Positions 37,979-49,189 of a DNA stretch of 64,000 nt are shown in pieces (positions within the stretch are counted from its first letter, which is position 1; each line of letters opens with the position of its first letter). The DNA is from Pseudisothecium myosuroides (Eukaryota; Streptophyta; Bryopsida; Hypnales; Lembophyllaceae), in assembly GCA_951799445.1 (NCBI GenBank), contig OX637295.1:11904001-11968000 (forward strand), written 5' to 3'. Both the position numbers and the translations under genes were made by a program. The notes under the pieces were generated by a model. The model was given only the letters and a program-made list of their open reading frames with translations, was not told the origin of the DNA and did no database searches.

Positions 37979-40900
37979 ATGGCCGGGAAGGGCATCTTCA
38001 AGGAAATCCTTGATGGAGATTGCTTCAAGTACTATGTGGACGGGGAGTGGAAACGATCTTGCTCGGGACAATCCGTCAGCATCTCAAATCCGTCCACACG
38101 AAAACCAATCTTTAAAGTGCAAGGTATACACACATAATACATAAATGAATCTATATCAAAATGTATACATGAGCTAAAGGTAAATAAATAACTTATGTAT
38201 GAATGAATCTACAACTGTCAATCTATAACAATTGCAATTGTAGGCTAGCTATGCATCTATAAAATGTCCACCAAAGTCATAATGTTTACCTAGCATTTGG
38301 GTATACATTCAATCGTACCCATAAGAAAGAGTGAGTAATTATTTTTTGCTTCAAATCGGTAGAATACAGTGATGGTGTGCTTGTCACAATTCCATTGTAC
38401 ACTATTTCTAATTTCAATTGCTTTATCAAGCGTTTTAAGAACAAGAGCACCGTTGTAAGTTAAAGCAGCCCAATGATTGTTGTAGAAAATAACATGGCTC
38501 TCCTTATTGAGGTTATCAATTTATGTCACTACTACAAACCCCATTGCTTTTCATTCCATGAACTAGCGACAAAACATGAGGCAATTGAAAAAAGTCACAA
38601 ACAACAAAATTTGGGGCCAAGTTGGCTAACAACATTAGATTATTTTCAGTCTTTGATGATTGAGAAGCGACAGAGGTCCGGATCTCTAGAATGAAAACGA
38701 CGAGGTTCACAGTAGTATATGTAGGTCTTTTGCATTAATTTTTTTTTCTATTAACAAACTAGCACTAGCTGAACATTTTATGTGACAGCATGTACGCAAG
38801 ACGAAGTGAACAGATGTATCGACAGTGCCAAGACGGCCCAAAAAAATTGGGCAAGGACGCCTCTTTGGAAAAGGGCGGAAGCTCTTCATCGAGTTGCTGC
38901 CATAATGAAAGAACAGAAAGCGCCCATTGCCGATTGTTTGGTGAAAGAGGTGGCGAAAGCCTTGAAGGACGCTGTAGTAGAGGTAGGATTTAACTTATTG
39001 GTGGTTTTTAAAATAATTTTGCTAGCACCACTCTTAATTCCACACCAAAGTGTCACATTTTGATTGGTGTGAGGTGACGTGGACCCCTACAAATCTGATG
39101 TGGAAATTCAATTTTGGCACTTGACTGAATGTATTTGAAATGCACATTTCAAAACTACTGGTACAGTGCAATGTTCACAGCAGTTTCATATGTCCAACCC
39201 TAAACCCTAAACCCTTCTCAAGTCTAAGTCTTGTGATTTGATTGCGAGTCATTCGCATCACTATTTTGTGTCGCCAATTTACTTAATTTTGCATCACTAT
39301 TTGTTCCTGCAACTTTGTGAGGACCGACTTGAGTTTCAAATGTTTGAATGTGTGGCATACAGGTGGTCCGATCTGGTGATCTGATTTCTTATACTGCAGA
39401 GGAGGGCATCAGGATACTTGCTGAAGGCAAATTCTTGGTATCTGATCCATTCCCAGGAAATGATCGAAACAAATACTGCCTTTCATCCAAGGTAGAGTAT
39501 TATTTCTGAACCATGTTCGTTTTCTCAAAATTGTGAAAATGCCGTGTCAATAATTTGAGTTAAGAAATATGTCTAGCGAATGTTCACCTTATGATTTATG
39601 AACGAGTACTTCAGTAGCTTCGTCAGTTCCTTTGTCCAATTTTTTTTTGTGTGTAAGCTTGTTGCTAAATATCACTTCCGGTTGACCAGATTCCTCTCGG
39701 TGTAGTTCTTGCTATTCCACCCTTCAACTATCCCGTCAATTTGGCGGTGTCGAAAATGGGTCCGGCATTGATTGCTGGGAATGCTGTTGTTCTGAAGCCG
39801 CCGACACAGGTAAATTCTCATCCAGGAATTGGATAATGTTATTGAATATTTGAATTGGTGCATATCATATTATCTACTTGTATGAACTGTACAGCATTCG
39901 AGAACCAAACATGACTGCAGCTTAGAATATTCGATGACTTGTGAAACTCATTACGGAGGTTGAACATAATTAATTTGAACGCACACATGAAGAAACTGGC
40001 TTCTGCAGGGAGCTGTGTCATGCTTGCACATGGTCCATACGTTCCATTTGGCAGGTTTTCCGAAAGGCTTGATATCTGCGGTGACTGGCAAGGGATCCGA
40101 TATTGGAGATTATCTCACGATGCACCCCGGGATCAATTGTATCAGGTGATTCTCTAGACATTGTGCATGAAAAGATTACTAAGATTTGTTTGTTAATTTA
40201 ATTATCTTGGTGATATATTAGAAAAACAAACTGACACTAAGATGTTTGAGCTAACTGACAAAACTTTTCACAACCCACTGTGACACAGCTTCACAGGGGG
40301 TTGTGACACAGGAATCGCGATTTCTAAGAAAGCGGGTATGATACCTTTACAAATGGAGCTGGGAGGTAAAGATTCATGCATTATCTTAGAAGACGCCGAT
40401 TTGGAATTGGCAGCAACAAATGTCATCAAAGGTGGTTTTTCATACAGGTTTGTCATTTTATCTCTTTCTCCTCCGATTGATGCAACGTACTAAGGTAACT
40501 GCACCTAATTGCAACCCCTTTCAAAAACCAACCCTTACAAATTCTTGCCTACAATATACAACCTACAGTATATTCAAGAGAGTCTAGGAATACTTTGGTT
40601 AGACCTATTTGCAGCACTTTGAATATTCATATTTTATTCATATGGTATCCAAAAGAATGCATATTAACCCTATAACGCCAGTGTGGACACTATATGTTCG
40701 ATGGATGACAAAGAATCCTTCTATGTAAAATAGAAGTGTAGATGTTCAACCTTGGAACTTTGTGCAAGAAAAGGGAAAGCTTTGCCTAATAGTTTGACCT
40801 CCAATAAGCGTTTTTGGTTGTTTTAAGTAGATGATTCACATTGTAGCAAAAAGGATGATTTCCATGGTGACTAGCCCATCCTTGTAGGGTTAAGAGAATT

Positions 40901-42797
40901 CAGAATCCTGTTTTGACCTCCAATAAGGACCAGCAAAAACTTGGACAATTTAGTAGTGGGAACCATGCTCAAATGCTTAGTATTTGGACAATTTGAAGTG
41001 AACTTACTGGCCGTAGTGTTGGATTGTTTGAGTGTGGATACAATTTCTGTCGCACATGAATGACGCTAAATTCAGTTCTGTTTTTTTTTCCATGGATGGT
41101 TGCAGTGGACAACGGTGCACAGCTGTGAAGGTGGTATTGGCAATGGAATGCATTGCCGATCAACTGGTTTGCAAAATTAATGCCAAACTTGCAAAGCTGA
41201 CAGTAGGCATGCCGGAAGATGACTGCGACATCACCCCTGTCATCAGCGAAACTTCAGCTAATTTCATTGAGGGACTGGTGCAGGACGCAAGACACAAGGG
41301 TGCAAGATTCCATCAGGTTAGCCACAAACAGATTCAGTTATTGGCTGGATTTTAAGCTAAAATGTTATAACATCACAATGAGATCGAGATCCAACCTCAA
41401 TTCAGTCTTCTATGAGTGACTTTGGACATGAGGCGTAGATAGTTGAGCCATTCCCAACAGATGCTTCATTCACACTATTTGTCTTTCAAACCGAAGTTAT
41501 CCTTCTTCCTTCTTGTGACTTTGAACATTCTATGCTACAAAATCTAAATTGCTTAGCGTAGAAGCACAATTGCTATGTTATGTATAGATAATTAATTATA
41601 GTTTGTTCATGAATTTCAAAACTTTTCCAACTTAGGAATGGAGGAGAGAAGGGAACTTGATCTGGCCCATCCTCATTGACCATGTCCGACCTGACATGAG
41701 GATAGCATGGGAGGAGCCTTTTGGACCTATTTTGCCTGTTATCCGCATCAAAACGGTGGAAGAAGGCATCCATCATTGCAACGCCAACAACTTTGCTTTG
41801 CAGGTTAGTTTGGTTTGCATCATCAATTTTTTTGGCAGCAAATAGTTTAAATCCATATTTCAATCATTAGGAGGTACTTCAAAAGTTGTGGTTTATTTGA
41901 AGGTGTATTTTTTATATTTCAACCCGAATTTTCAATGCATGCAATTAAAGGAATTGAAGTCATTGTCTAGGTGTTTGGATTTGATTAAAAACAATTGAAG
42001 CCAAAAAATTAAGGATCGAACACATTTTTAAGAATTGATGCTATTGTTGCATTCAATCTAGTAAGTTCAAATATCTGTATTTATTTTGCAAAACTTGAAC
42101 AATGTTTGTAATGACATTTTGTTTTTGAATATGTTTTGTACTACTAGGGTTGCGTTTTCACAAAGAGTTTTGACAAAGCAATTATGATAAGTGATGCTAT
42201 GGAGTCTGGAACAATTCAGATAAACTCTGCACCTGGTCGTGGACCCGATCACTTCCCTTTCCAAGTTTGTCTCTCACCTCACTAGTATTCAAAGTTGATT
42301 TTGCTATTGATTTTGCCACTGACATTGCTTGTTGATGAATATTAATGATAGAGTTTCAATTAATTAGAATATTTTAAGATTTTTCAAACATCAAAATAAG
42401 AATTTTTCATTTGATCCAAAGGAACCTCCCTATAGTCACATAGATCATACAAAGGCGTCCCTATAATACAATCATGAGGAAGCATGTGCATAGTCACAAT
42501 GACTATTGAAAGACTTCTTAGACCTTATAGGAAAGATTTTCTATATGATGTTTAAAAAATCATGAAACTAATCTAATTTCACAAAAAGAATATTTCCAAT
42601 TGGGATCCTATGTTTGATTTTCATTATTTTGCTTTTCATTTTAGACATATCCACTTATGAACATGGTGGTCTTTTATGAATAGGGCTTGCGTGATAGTGG
42701 TGTTGGCTCCCAGGGCATCACCAATAGTATTAACATGATGTGTAAAGTCAAGAGCACCGTCATGAATTTCCCAGCGGCGACATACACAATGGGCTAA
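37979..42797 (+). CDS. GAPN: NADP-dependent non-phosphorylating glyceraldehyde-3-phosphate dehydrogenase (ALDH11 family), 10 exons, 497 aa
   Basis: Exons: 37979–38123, 38789–38982, 39363–39491, 39690–39809, 40009–40145, 40289–40447, 41106–41316, 41636–41803, 42148–42264, 42684–42797. All introns are GT–AG and phases close. The product oxidises glyceraldehyde 3-phosphate directly to 3-phosphoglycerate, making cytosolic NADPH and bypassing the ATP-yielding step. Visible features: PPFNYPVN with Asn169, VVLKPPTQ with Lys192, MELGGKD with general base Glu265, SGQRCTAVK with nucleophile Cys299, and EEPFGP. No targeting peptide (starts MAGKGIF); the tail is SYTMG-like (TYTMG). Plant GAPN is 496 aa with active residues 264 and 298 as I recall, so this protein has one extra residue. 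It probably sits in FTGGCDTG (243–250), where I expect FTGGDTG. Introns 2 and 6 hold a telomere-like motif and a P2 element. Confidence 0.94.
39198..39214. repeat. Short interstitial telomere-type repeat (telo-box)
   Basis: CCCTAAACCCTAAACCC, about 2.4 units of the plant telomere repeat, inside GAPN intron 2. Telo-boxes are usually promoter elements of growth and ribosomal genes; its intronic position makes a function doubtful. Confidence 0.6.
40664..40893 (-). mobile_element. piggyBac-like non-autonomous element, family P2, in GAPN intron 6
   Basis: TTAA at 40664–40667 and 40890–40893. Ends CCCTATAACGCC and CATCCTTGTAGGG. The left ~80 bp (GTGTGGACACT, GATGGATGA, AATCCTTCTATGTAAAATAG) is the inverse of the right part of the element at 4375–4579 and of 46669–46938. 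About 222 bp between the TTAAs, non-coding. Confidence 0.65.
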
Positions 42798-44146
42798 GTG
42801 TAGGTGGAAAATTATAGAAATAGTCTTTTTGAGTCCCATTGAGAGCTTTTGTCACTTCATATGTGCTCTACCTAGTTGATAGTCTATTTGTAACTATGAT
42901 TCCATTTACCATGTTGGCCTTGGTTTTATGTAAAACACATGAAGGTATAGTGGTTGCACCACATGACATTGAAGCAAAGGTTTAGGAATATCAATGCAAT
43001 TGTTTGGTTGCAACAATTCAAAGAAATGACTTAGAAGTGAAAAAGTAACAAATTTGTTGAACCACAAAGATATTCAGCATCTGTAACTTGGTGTAGAACA
43101 TCACTTTTCTTAGATATAATCAAATCTTCCTCTGAAAAATTGTACAAAGTTTTTCATGAAGAGATGAGAATCAGAAGGTACTATACTTCAAATGATTTTT
43201 TCGTAGCATTGAACCACCAATTCCCACTTAACTACTAGCAAAAACTATGATCTATGATCTAAAGAAATGAAAAACTATGAATCAAATGCAATTTTGCAAA
43301 GAGAACTCAATCATCAACTTGACATAAAGGACACGTGATTGTTCTCTCATTGTTTGCATGTAGTCACCCTTACTAGAGGCTCACTTCACAGTATTACTGG
43401 TCGGAAGTTGATGAGGTTTGATCAAGCCTTGTCACACAGAATGTAACATACTTGAAACCAAGTGAAAAAGATGGAAGAGGAAGACAACAATTAATTTGAA
43501 GTTACTTCATTTTCATCACTAAATTCTTTTCTCAACATTTCAAGCACCTTCCAACAAAAAATCTTTGGCACTAACATCGTGCAATTAGCAATAATGTCAC
43601 ACGTGCGAACTTGGTTGTAAATAGATGGCTTAGAGAGAGGTTGCTTCTTGGTAGTTGGTGGTGTGAAATGCGTCCTTGATCATGAAATTGCAACCTCCTC
43701 ACAACCATCTCCTGTTTCTTTCATTGGCAAATGATACATTGAATTTAGAAAAGATGAGTAGGGTCTAGAGTCATAACCTCATCCTCATCCTCCTTGCAAT
43801 CACAGAGAACTGCAAATCTCGAAGTTCTGATGGTCCCGGTATAATTTGGGGAGAAGGCTTACGTCTGATAAGAAAGATGATCCCAAGTGGTGTGTGCATG
43901 GATCGGAGAGGCATCACAAGACCAATGGTGTGCACAATTGTTGCACAGCCGTGTACACTTGCAAAACCTGGGCTCTACAAAAGGCTCTACTGGGCACTCT
44001 TCCACTACAAAAAGCTAACGGTCACAGTAATGTGCTAAGAAAAATTTGGATTGGGAAAAAAATGGATTGGAATCAAAAGACCTCAGTCCAGCGATGTCAA
44101 TTAATCGCTGCAATAGATCATGAATTCCAAAATATGAGCAACTTGT
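42798..44146. other. Intergenic DNA between convergent GAPN and MPH2-like genes
   Basis: Includes the 3' UTRs of both genes. An open frame at 43846–44181 on the plus strand (111 codons, starting MGRRLTSDKKDDPKW) is faintly reminiscent of the start of BED-finger hAT transposases, but it overlaps the real last exon of the MPH2-like gene and is not called. Confidence 0.35.
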
Positions 44147-46263
44147 TTACAATCCCACCACTTTCTCCGCCAATCCAGTGAGTCTCGTCCACTTATCCAA
44201 TGCCTCAGCTGAAGCCACGAAGGCAGTTCGCGACGAGCTCGAATCACCTGATTTCACTGAAGCAAAGAACCCCGAAGATTAGAATACAAAATTCATGGTT
44301 GATGTTTCCACAGCAAATCAAGAATCTCCGCTAGAAACTCCAACCCACTTAATCCATCACTAGGTTGTGTGAAGGATCACTAAACAAAGGCATAAGTGAA
44401 CAAAGTTACTACCATAAATAGAGGACAGGTTTGACAAAAATTAATACAAAATTAGACCCTTCGAAAAGAGTCATGTGTCATCATGTACTTGGTTGAATAC
44501 TCTTGAAAGATGATGTAGAAATTCTATTTCAGAAGCAAAATGCCGACTGACCTCCATTTACGGTATAATTAACTATGAATGTGCACTTCTTTTTTCTGGT
44601 TAAGGCACTAAAGAATGAAAGGACGGATGAGAATCTCATCACCCAAATCAAATTATTCAGCAATGCAGAATTTACCTGCTGCTTGAAGTGAAGAAAGAGC
44701 TGAACGAAAGTCTCCAGCAACGGCTTTCTCATCCGAATTCGAACTCACCTGGACAAGACCAAACCCTATTTTAGTACCTTGTATCTCCCGAAAAAAATGA
44801 ATAGGGCAATGTAGCTAAACTCAGTGAAGAGTCTTAAGACCTTGTCCAGAGCAGTCTGAATGTCACGGATCCAATCGGCGTTCTGTTGTGACAAGACTGA
44901 TGTTGCTTTGCTGAAGTCACCTCCATCAATAGCCTGCCCTGCTTCACTCAACTTGTACACAGCCACCTGCACAAATTCTGATCAACAGAGCTTGAAGTTA
45001 TTGATTAACCCTTTTTCTTGATGGTTGAATTCAGACTCCACAAAGAATTGTATCCGTTTCCCTGAAAATGGAATATCAACTAACAGAGCAAAGTCACACG
45101 AAAGATAACAAAAACAGACCTACCCTCCAAGTCCCAAATCGACTCAATTGTGTTCTAATTTTCCAGGAGTAAAATTTCCTCCATGATCTCAGGACGGAAC
45201 GAAAGAGAGAGTTAACCACGACGTGGAAAGTTCTTTGGAAAGAAACTTCACGAATGTACGTCTACAGTCGCCATTTAAATCTACGTCCACAAAAGAAGGA
45301 CAAGCTCAATACCACTCTTCTTACTATATAGTTAATCTCCGATATATAATAGTTTGCAGAAGACCGTCTTTAGATACGTATACGACGGATTTTAGCATTT
45401 CGTACTCTATGGAGTTCAGCATTACCAAATTGCCAGCTAATTTTTCACCCAAGCTCCAGCACAAATTGCAGAAAACGAAACCAACGACAACGACTAAAGT
45501 CACTCTGTCAAGAAGGATAAGCATCAACGCTGCTCTTCTTTACTATACAATTAATCGCAGAAGACCGTTTCTAGAAATGTTCACGACGGATTGGAGCATC
45601 TCCTACACTATCGAATTCAGCATTACCAAATTCCCAGCTAATTTCTCACTCAAGCTCCACTACAAATTGCTCAAAACGAAAACCAACGACAACGCCAACA
45701 TTCACACTTTCAAGAAGGATAAGCTCAACACCAATCTTCTTTACTATACAGTGAATCGCCGTAGACTGTTTCCAAATACGTTTATGAGCATCTCCAACAC
45801 TATCGAATTCAGCATTACCAAATTGCCAGCTAAATTCTCACTCAAGCTCCATCCCCATTGCAATAAAACGAAAACCAACGACAACGCCTAAATTAAATTC
45901 ACACTCCATACCGCTCTCCTTCACGAACTCGTTAATCGCGGTCGCCCGTTTCTGGATACGCTTTCTCTTATCCTCCTTCACCTTCTCCAGAAGCGAGTCA
46001 TCGTCATCGGCCTCCAACAATGCGCGCGCCATGGGTGGCGCGACCGGCAGCACGAGCGCTCCCGCCACCAATGCATACACCGCCTGCCTCCTCGACACCA
46101 TCCCTGCCATCGTCTCCCCCTCGCTTCCCACCTTCGCCTGCACCATGATGCATTTCGCGTTGTTGTTTCGGCGTTGGCTCTCCGATGATGACCGAACGCG
46201 CAACGATTCGCCTTCCAAAAACGCCGAGCACGACGACGCCAGGCTCGTCATCGTCGTCGCCAT
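44147..46263 (-). CDS. MPH2: Thylakoid lumen protein of the MPH2 / 16.5-kDa type
   Basis: Exons on the minus strand: 45912–46263, (a missing mini-exon), 44841–44966, 44676–44748, 44147–44256. Exon 1 encodes a chloroplast transit peptide followed by a twin-arginine lumen signal: SRR at 57–59, a hydrophobic stretch ~60–76, and a cleavage site after ARA at 79–81. The mature start LLEADDDDSLLEKVKEDKRKR and the C-terminal block FVASAEALDKWTRLTGL match the Arabidopsis lumen protein MPH2 (At4g02530), needed to maintain photosystem II in high or fluctuating light. The VAVYKLSEAGQAI segment aligns with its central helix. Exon 1 ends in phase 1 while the next exon starts in phase 0. An exon of ~11 nt encoding roughly Tyr-Leu-Gln is expected between them, but I could not place it. 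The start is the first ATG (an earlier GTG is ignored). Total ~220 aa. Confidence 0.85.
45240..45911. repeat. Tandem ~180–220-bp repeats in the first intron, derived from the end of exon 1
   Basis: Three long units (starting near 45300, 45525, 45725) and a partial one (~45240–45290) share CTTCTTTACTATACA(A/G)T, a TAATCGC(A/C)GAAGACCGTTT block, GAATTCAGCATTACCAAATT and AACGAAAACCAACGACAACG. The first ~60 bp of each aligns with the 3' end of exon 1 (45912–45970: CGCTCTCCTTCACGAAC, TTAATCGCGG, CCCGTTTCTGGATACG) and the remainder with intron sequence beside it. Some units keep a GT at the position of the real splice donor. The long plus-strand open frame across them (222 codons) is a product of the repetition. 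Confidence 0.75.
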
Positions 46264-46668
46264 TGTCACAGCAAGCACCTGCCGCTGTTTCCCAAATTCT
46301 AAGAAAATGTGCGATTCGGGCGTAAACTGAAAACAGAGTCGAGACTACTGCAGTTGAATTTGTGGAGCTGTTGCAATTGCGTCGGTTTGTGGTATGGGAG
46401 TCTCGTCGTTTGATCGTGAGCCATTCGCTGCGAGGGCGCTCCTTATCCGAATTGCAAAAGCCGTGCACAGCAAAATCCGAGACAGACAAGGGAAGGAAAG
46501 CTGTTGCTGAAGGCGGAAGCTCATCGTCACCGTTCGTCCGCCATCGCCAGCTTCGTCGGGGTTGTGGACGAAAACATGATTCTGTTCGTCGGGAAGTTTG
46601 GATGATTATCATCCAAATTTGAGATGTCTTACTTAACTTTTAGTGGATCAAGTAATTCAGGAGATGCT
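46264..46668 (-). promoter_or_regulatory. 5' leader and promoter of the MPH2-like gene
   Basis: GC-richer than its surroundings up to ~46600, then AT-rich. The start site and boxes are not clear. The next element, a P2-type insertion, begins ~400 bp upstream of the start codon. Confidence 0.4.
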
Positions 46669-46938
46669 TTAACCCGTAAGTCTGGAGGCCTTGTTATTAT
46701 TTTTTATAACCAAATTCTACTTAGCCCTTAGTTAAGTTGGAAATCATCCCTTTTCATTACCGTGTGAATCATTGGCTTAAAAAAAAGGAAAAGCACTCAT
46801 TGGAAGTCAAACTACTGTAGAAGACTTCCCCTTTTTTCAACAAAATTTTGAGGATGAATAGTTGAACTTCTGTCCTATTAGAAGAATTCCTTATCATCCA
46901 TTGGACGCCAAATGTTTGTGTTGACATTTAAGGGTTAA
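46669..46938 (+). mobile_element. piggyBac-like non-autonomous element, family P2, upstream of MPH2-like gene
   Basis: TTAA at 46669–46672 and 46935–46938; ends CCCGTAAGTC and GACATTTAAGGG. The right ~85 bp (ACTTCTGTCCTA, GAAGAATTCC, TTATCATCCATTGGACGCC) matches the elements at 4375 and 40664. The left end is diverged. Confidence 0.5.
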
Positions 46939-49189
46939 AATTGCCATTTTTTTTGCAAAGTGCATAAAACTTTAGAAGTTGATTTTTTTGCATAACTAAT
47001 AGTAAACTTGCCAATCACCACATAGAAAAAAAATCAGATCCTTCTCCTAATAAATGTAGAGACTTGCATGTTTTGAAATTTGGCATGATTATTAAATAAC
47101 ATGTTAAGTTTCACCTTCAAAAAACGAAGTGTAAAAAGATTTCTTCCTACAAATTTTATTGCAATTTGAAGGTGATGAAGCTCAAATCTAGTTTAAAATC
47201 TCTTGCAACCAATCACCGCACAGTGTGCGGTCATTGGGCGGTGATACAAAATTTTGTTCCCATCACAATTAAATTGGTAGTTGAATTGTGCGGTTAATGC
47301 TTGGTCATTGGAGGGGTGGCTTGATTGATGTTCTTGGTTTGGTTTTTTTAATGCAATGGTTCTACCATTTGTTCAAAAAAAAGAAAAAAAGAGGCAATAA
47401 TTGCCTATACACGAAGTAGTGCTATCACCTCAAAAGAGGCAGTAATTGCCTAAACATGAAATAGTGATACAATGCTGTCTTTTGAGTAGATAGTGAGAAA
47501 TTGTGGCTTTCCATGAAAGCCTTGCATGAATTACAAAAGAGGATACATGTGTCATGTTCCCATTGGTCGTAAAAGTTTTTCACAAATTCTGAAAGGGGTA
47601 TATGTGTCATTTTTTCCATTGAATGCAAAACATTTACTTTCAAAAATTGTCAAAAGGATACAGGTGTAGTCTTTTCTTTCAAAGAACTTCAACATTTTCA
47701 TTCAAAAAAATTTGCCACAAGTTTAAAGAATATCTATTGCATTCAGTCCTATTCAACTCTAAAATATCTGCAGCTTCTGTAATCTTTGCAGAAAACAAGA
47801 GCATTGGTGAGAAAGGTACACAGAGCGAATCTACAAACTCAAATGATCATTTGAGTTATGAAAAACGAATAGGATTTTGAAATTCACAATTGCACAGCAA
47901 AACAATTTGGTAAAATTTCAAACATTATCAAATATATATAAAACACAGTGAGTTTGAGGCCCACGCAATGCTACTTAGTCATTGACAATACTTTCAAAAC
48001 CTTTCTAACAAATGTTGTGAACAACGCAACAAAGCAATTATGTCAATTCCAAATGGCAAGTTGACCAGATCCAAAACAACCTGTAATTATAAACTATTCA
48101 TTGTACCAACTGTTGAGATCTCAACACCTAATATGTTCTCCACCATCAAAAATCAGAGTAACGATCATTTAGCAAGTACACAAACCCGCCATAAACATGA
48201 AAAATCAATTAATGTCACGCTAAAGGAGTACACATTACGTTGGAAGGAAAACAAAGAAATATTCCATTTTCCATTCAACCACCTCCTAGATCACAACTAC
48301 TTACAATTAAACCTTGAACACTGCTTCTGAAACCAAAATTTCCAATAAACCATCTAAAAGACTCCTCAATCACAGTTTGTGACAATGAAACTCAAAACTC
48401 AAAAATTGAGTTTTTTGGCTCGTCGATTACACCTATGATTCATCTCCGAATAGACAAAGAGTATTGAAATAATTGGTCTAAAGAAAAGCACCGACTATAC
48501 TACACCCTAAAACAGCTTCAGCTAACCTCCAAAAATGTGTGTGACCTCTGTATGTAGTCCCAACCTATTCCTCTACACTTCGCAACAATCCAAATGCAAA
48601 TAAAAAACACAAATGTCTCCATAGTACAACATAAGCAACCTATTCCTCTAAACTTTTTTGCCACTCCAAATACAAATTCGAATCAGAAATGTGTGTACAA
48701 CAAATATTTACCTTCTCCTCCTTGTCTACTCCCCAATTTCTGAGCGCTAAATTTCAAATTTTTGAAGCTCAAACCCTATTTGGACATGATGACATTATTA
48801 ACGTTGGAACCCTAATTGCATGGTGGGAGATTTACGATTCCCATTTTTTAGAAAATCTACGGCCTGGAAGGGGGGGCATAGCAAGGGCTAACTGCATCTT
48901 CTGAGTTGATAGTGATAGTAGGTCAAACGCCACACAAATTAAAGTAGGCGGATGGCTACAAATGCACTTAGATTATATTGCTTACAAAAGTTATTTATTA
49001 AGAACTCTTTCTACAAAAGAATATTTTTAATTATACAAAATATGGGACGGGTGCTTCTCGGGTGACAGCCTCTTGAATTGTACACTTTTGGTACATTCTT
49101 TCTATAGAATATACACTGGATGTCTACTGAGTAGCCAAATACACATTATTAATCCACTACAGCAGGGACTAATTGAGCTCTATCTTGAA
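46939..49189. other. Intergenic DNA with short tandem duplications
   Basis: An imperfect palindrome ACCGCACAGTGTGCGGT lies at 47215–47231. A two-copy ~45-bp repeat (GAGGCA(A/G)TAATTGCCTA) lies at 47391–47481, and a degenerate three-copy ~58-bp repeat at ~47532–47700 (AGGATACATGTGTCAT, GGGTATATGTGTCAT, AGGATACAGGTGTAGT). Small open frames at 48040–48330 and 48689–48904 have no family resemblance. Confidence 0.45.

Noticed and set aside
43846..44181. Plus-strand frame starting MGRRLTSDKKDDPKW, faintly like the start of hAT BED-finger transposases
   Set aside because: It overlaps the well-supported last exon of the MPH2-like gene on the other strand and lacks the Cys/His spacing of a BED finger.
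45223..45891. 222-codon plus-strand open frame with internal repeats
   Set aside because: It lies antisense within the first intron of the MPH2-like gene, and its repetitiveness is fully explained by the tandem DNA repeats there.
46004..46612. 202-codon minus-strand frame overlapping MPH2 exon 1
   Set aside because: Different frame from the one with the transit peptide and lumen protein; an out-of-frame shadow.
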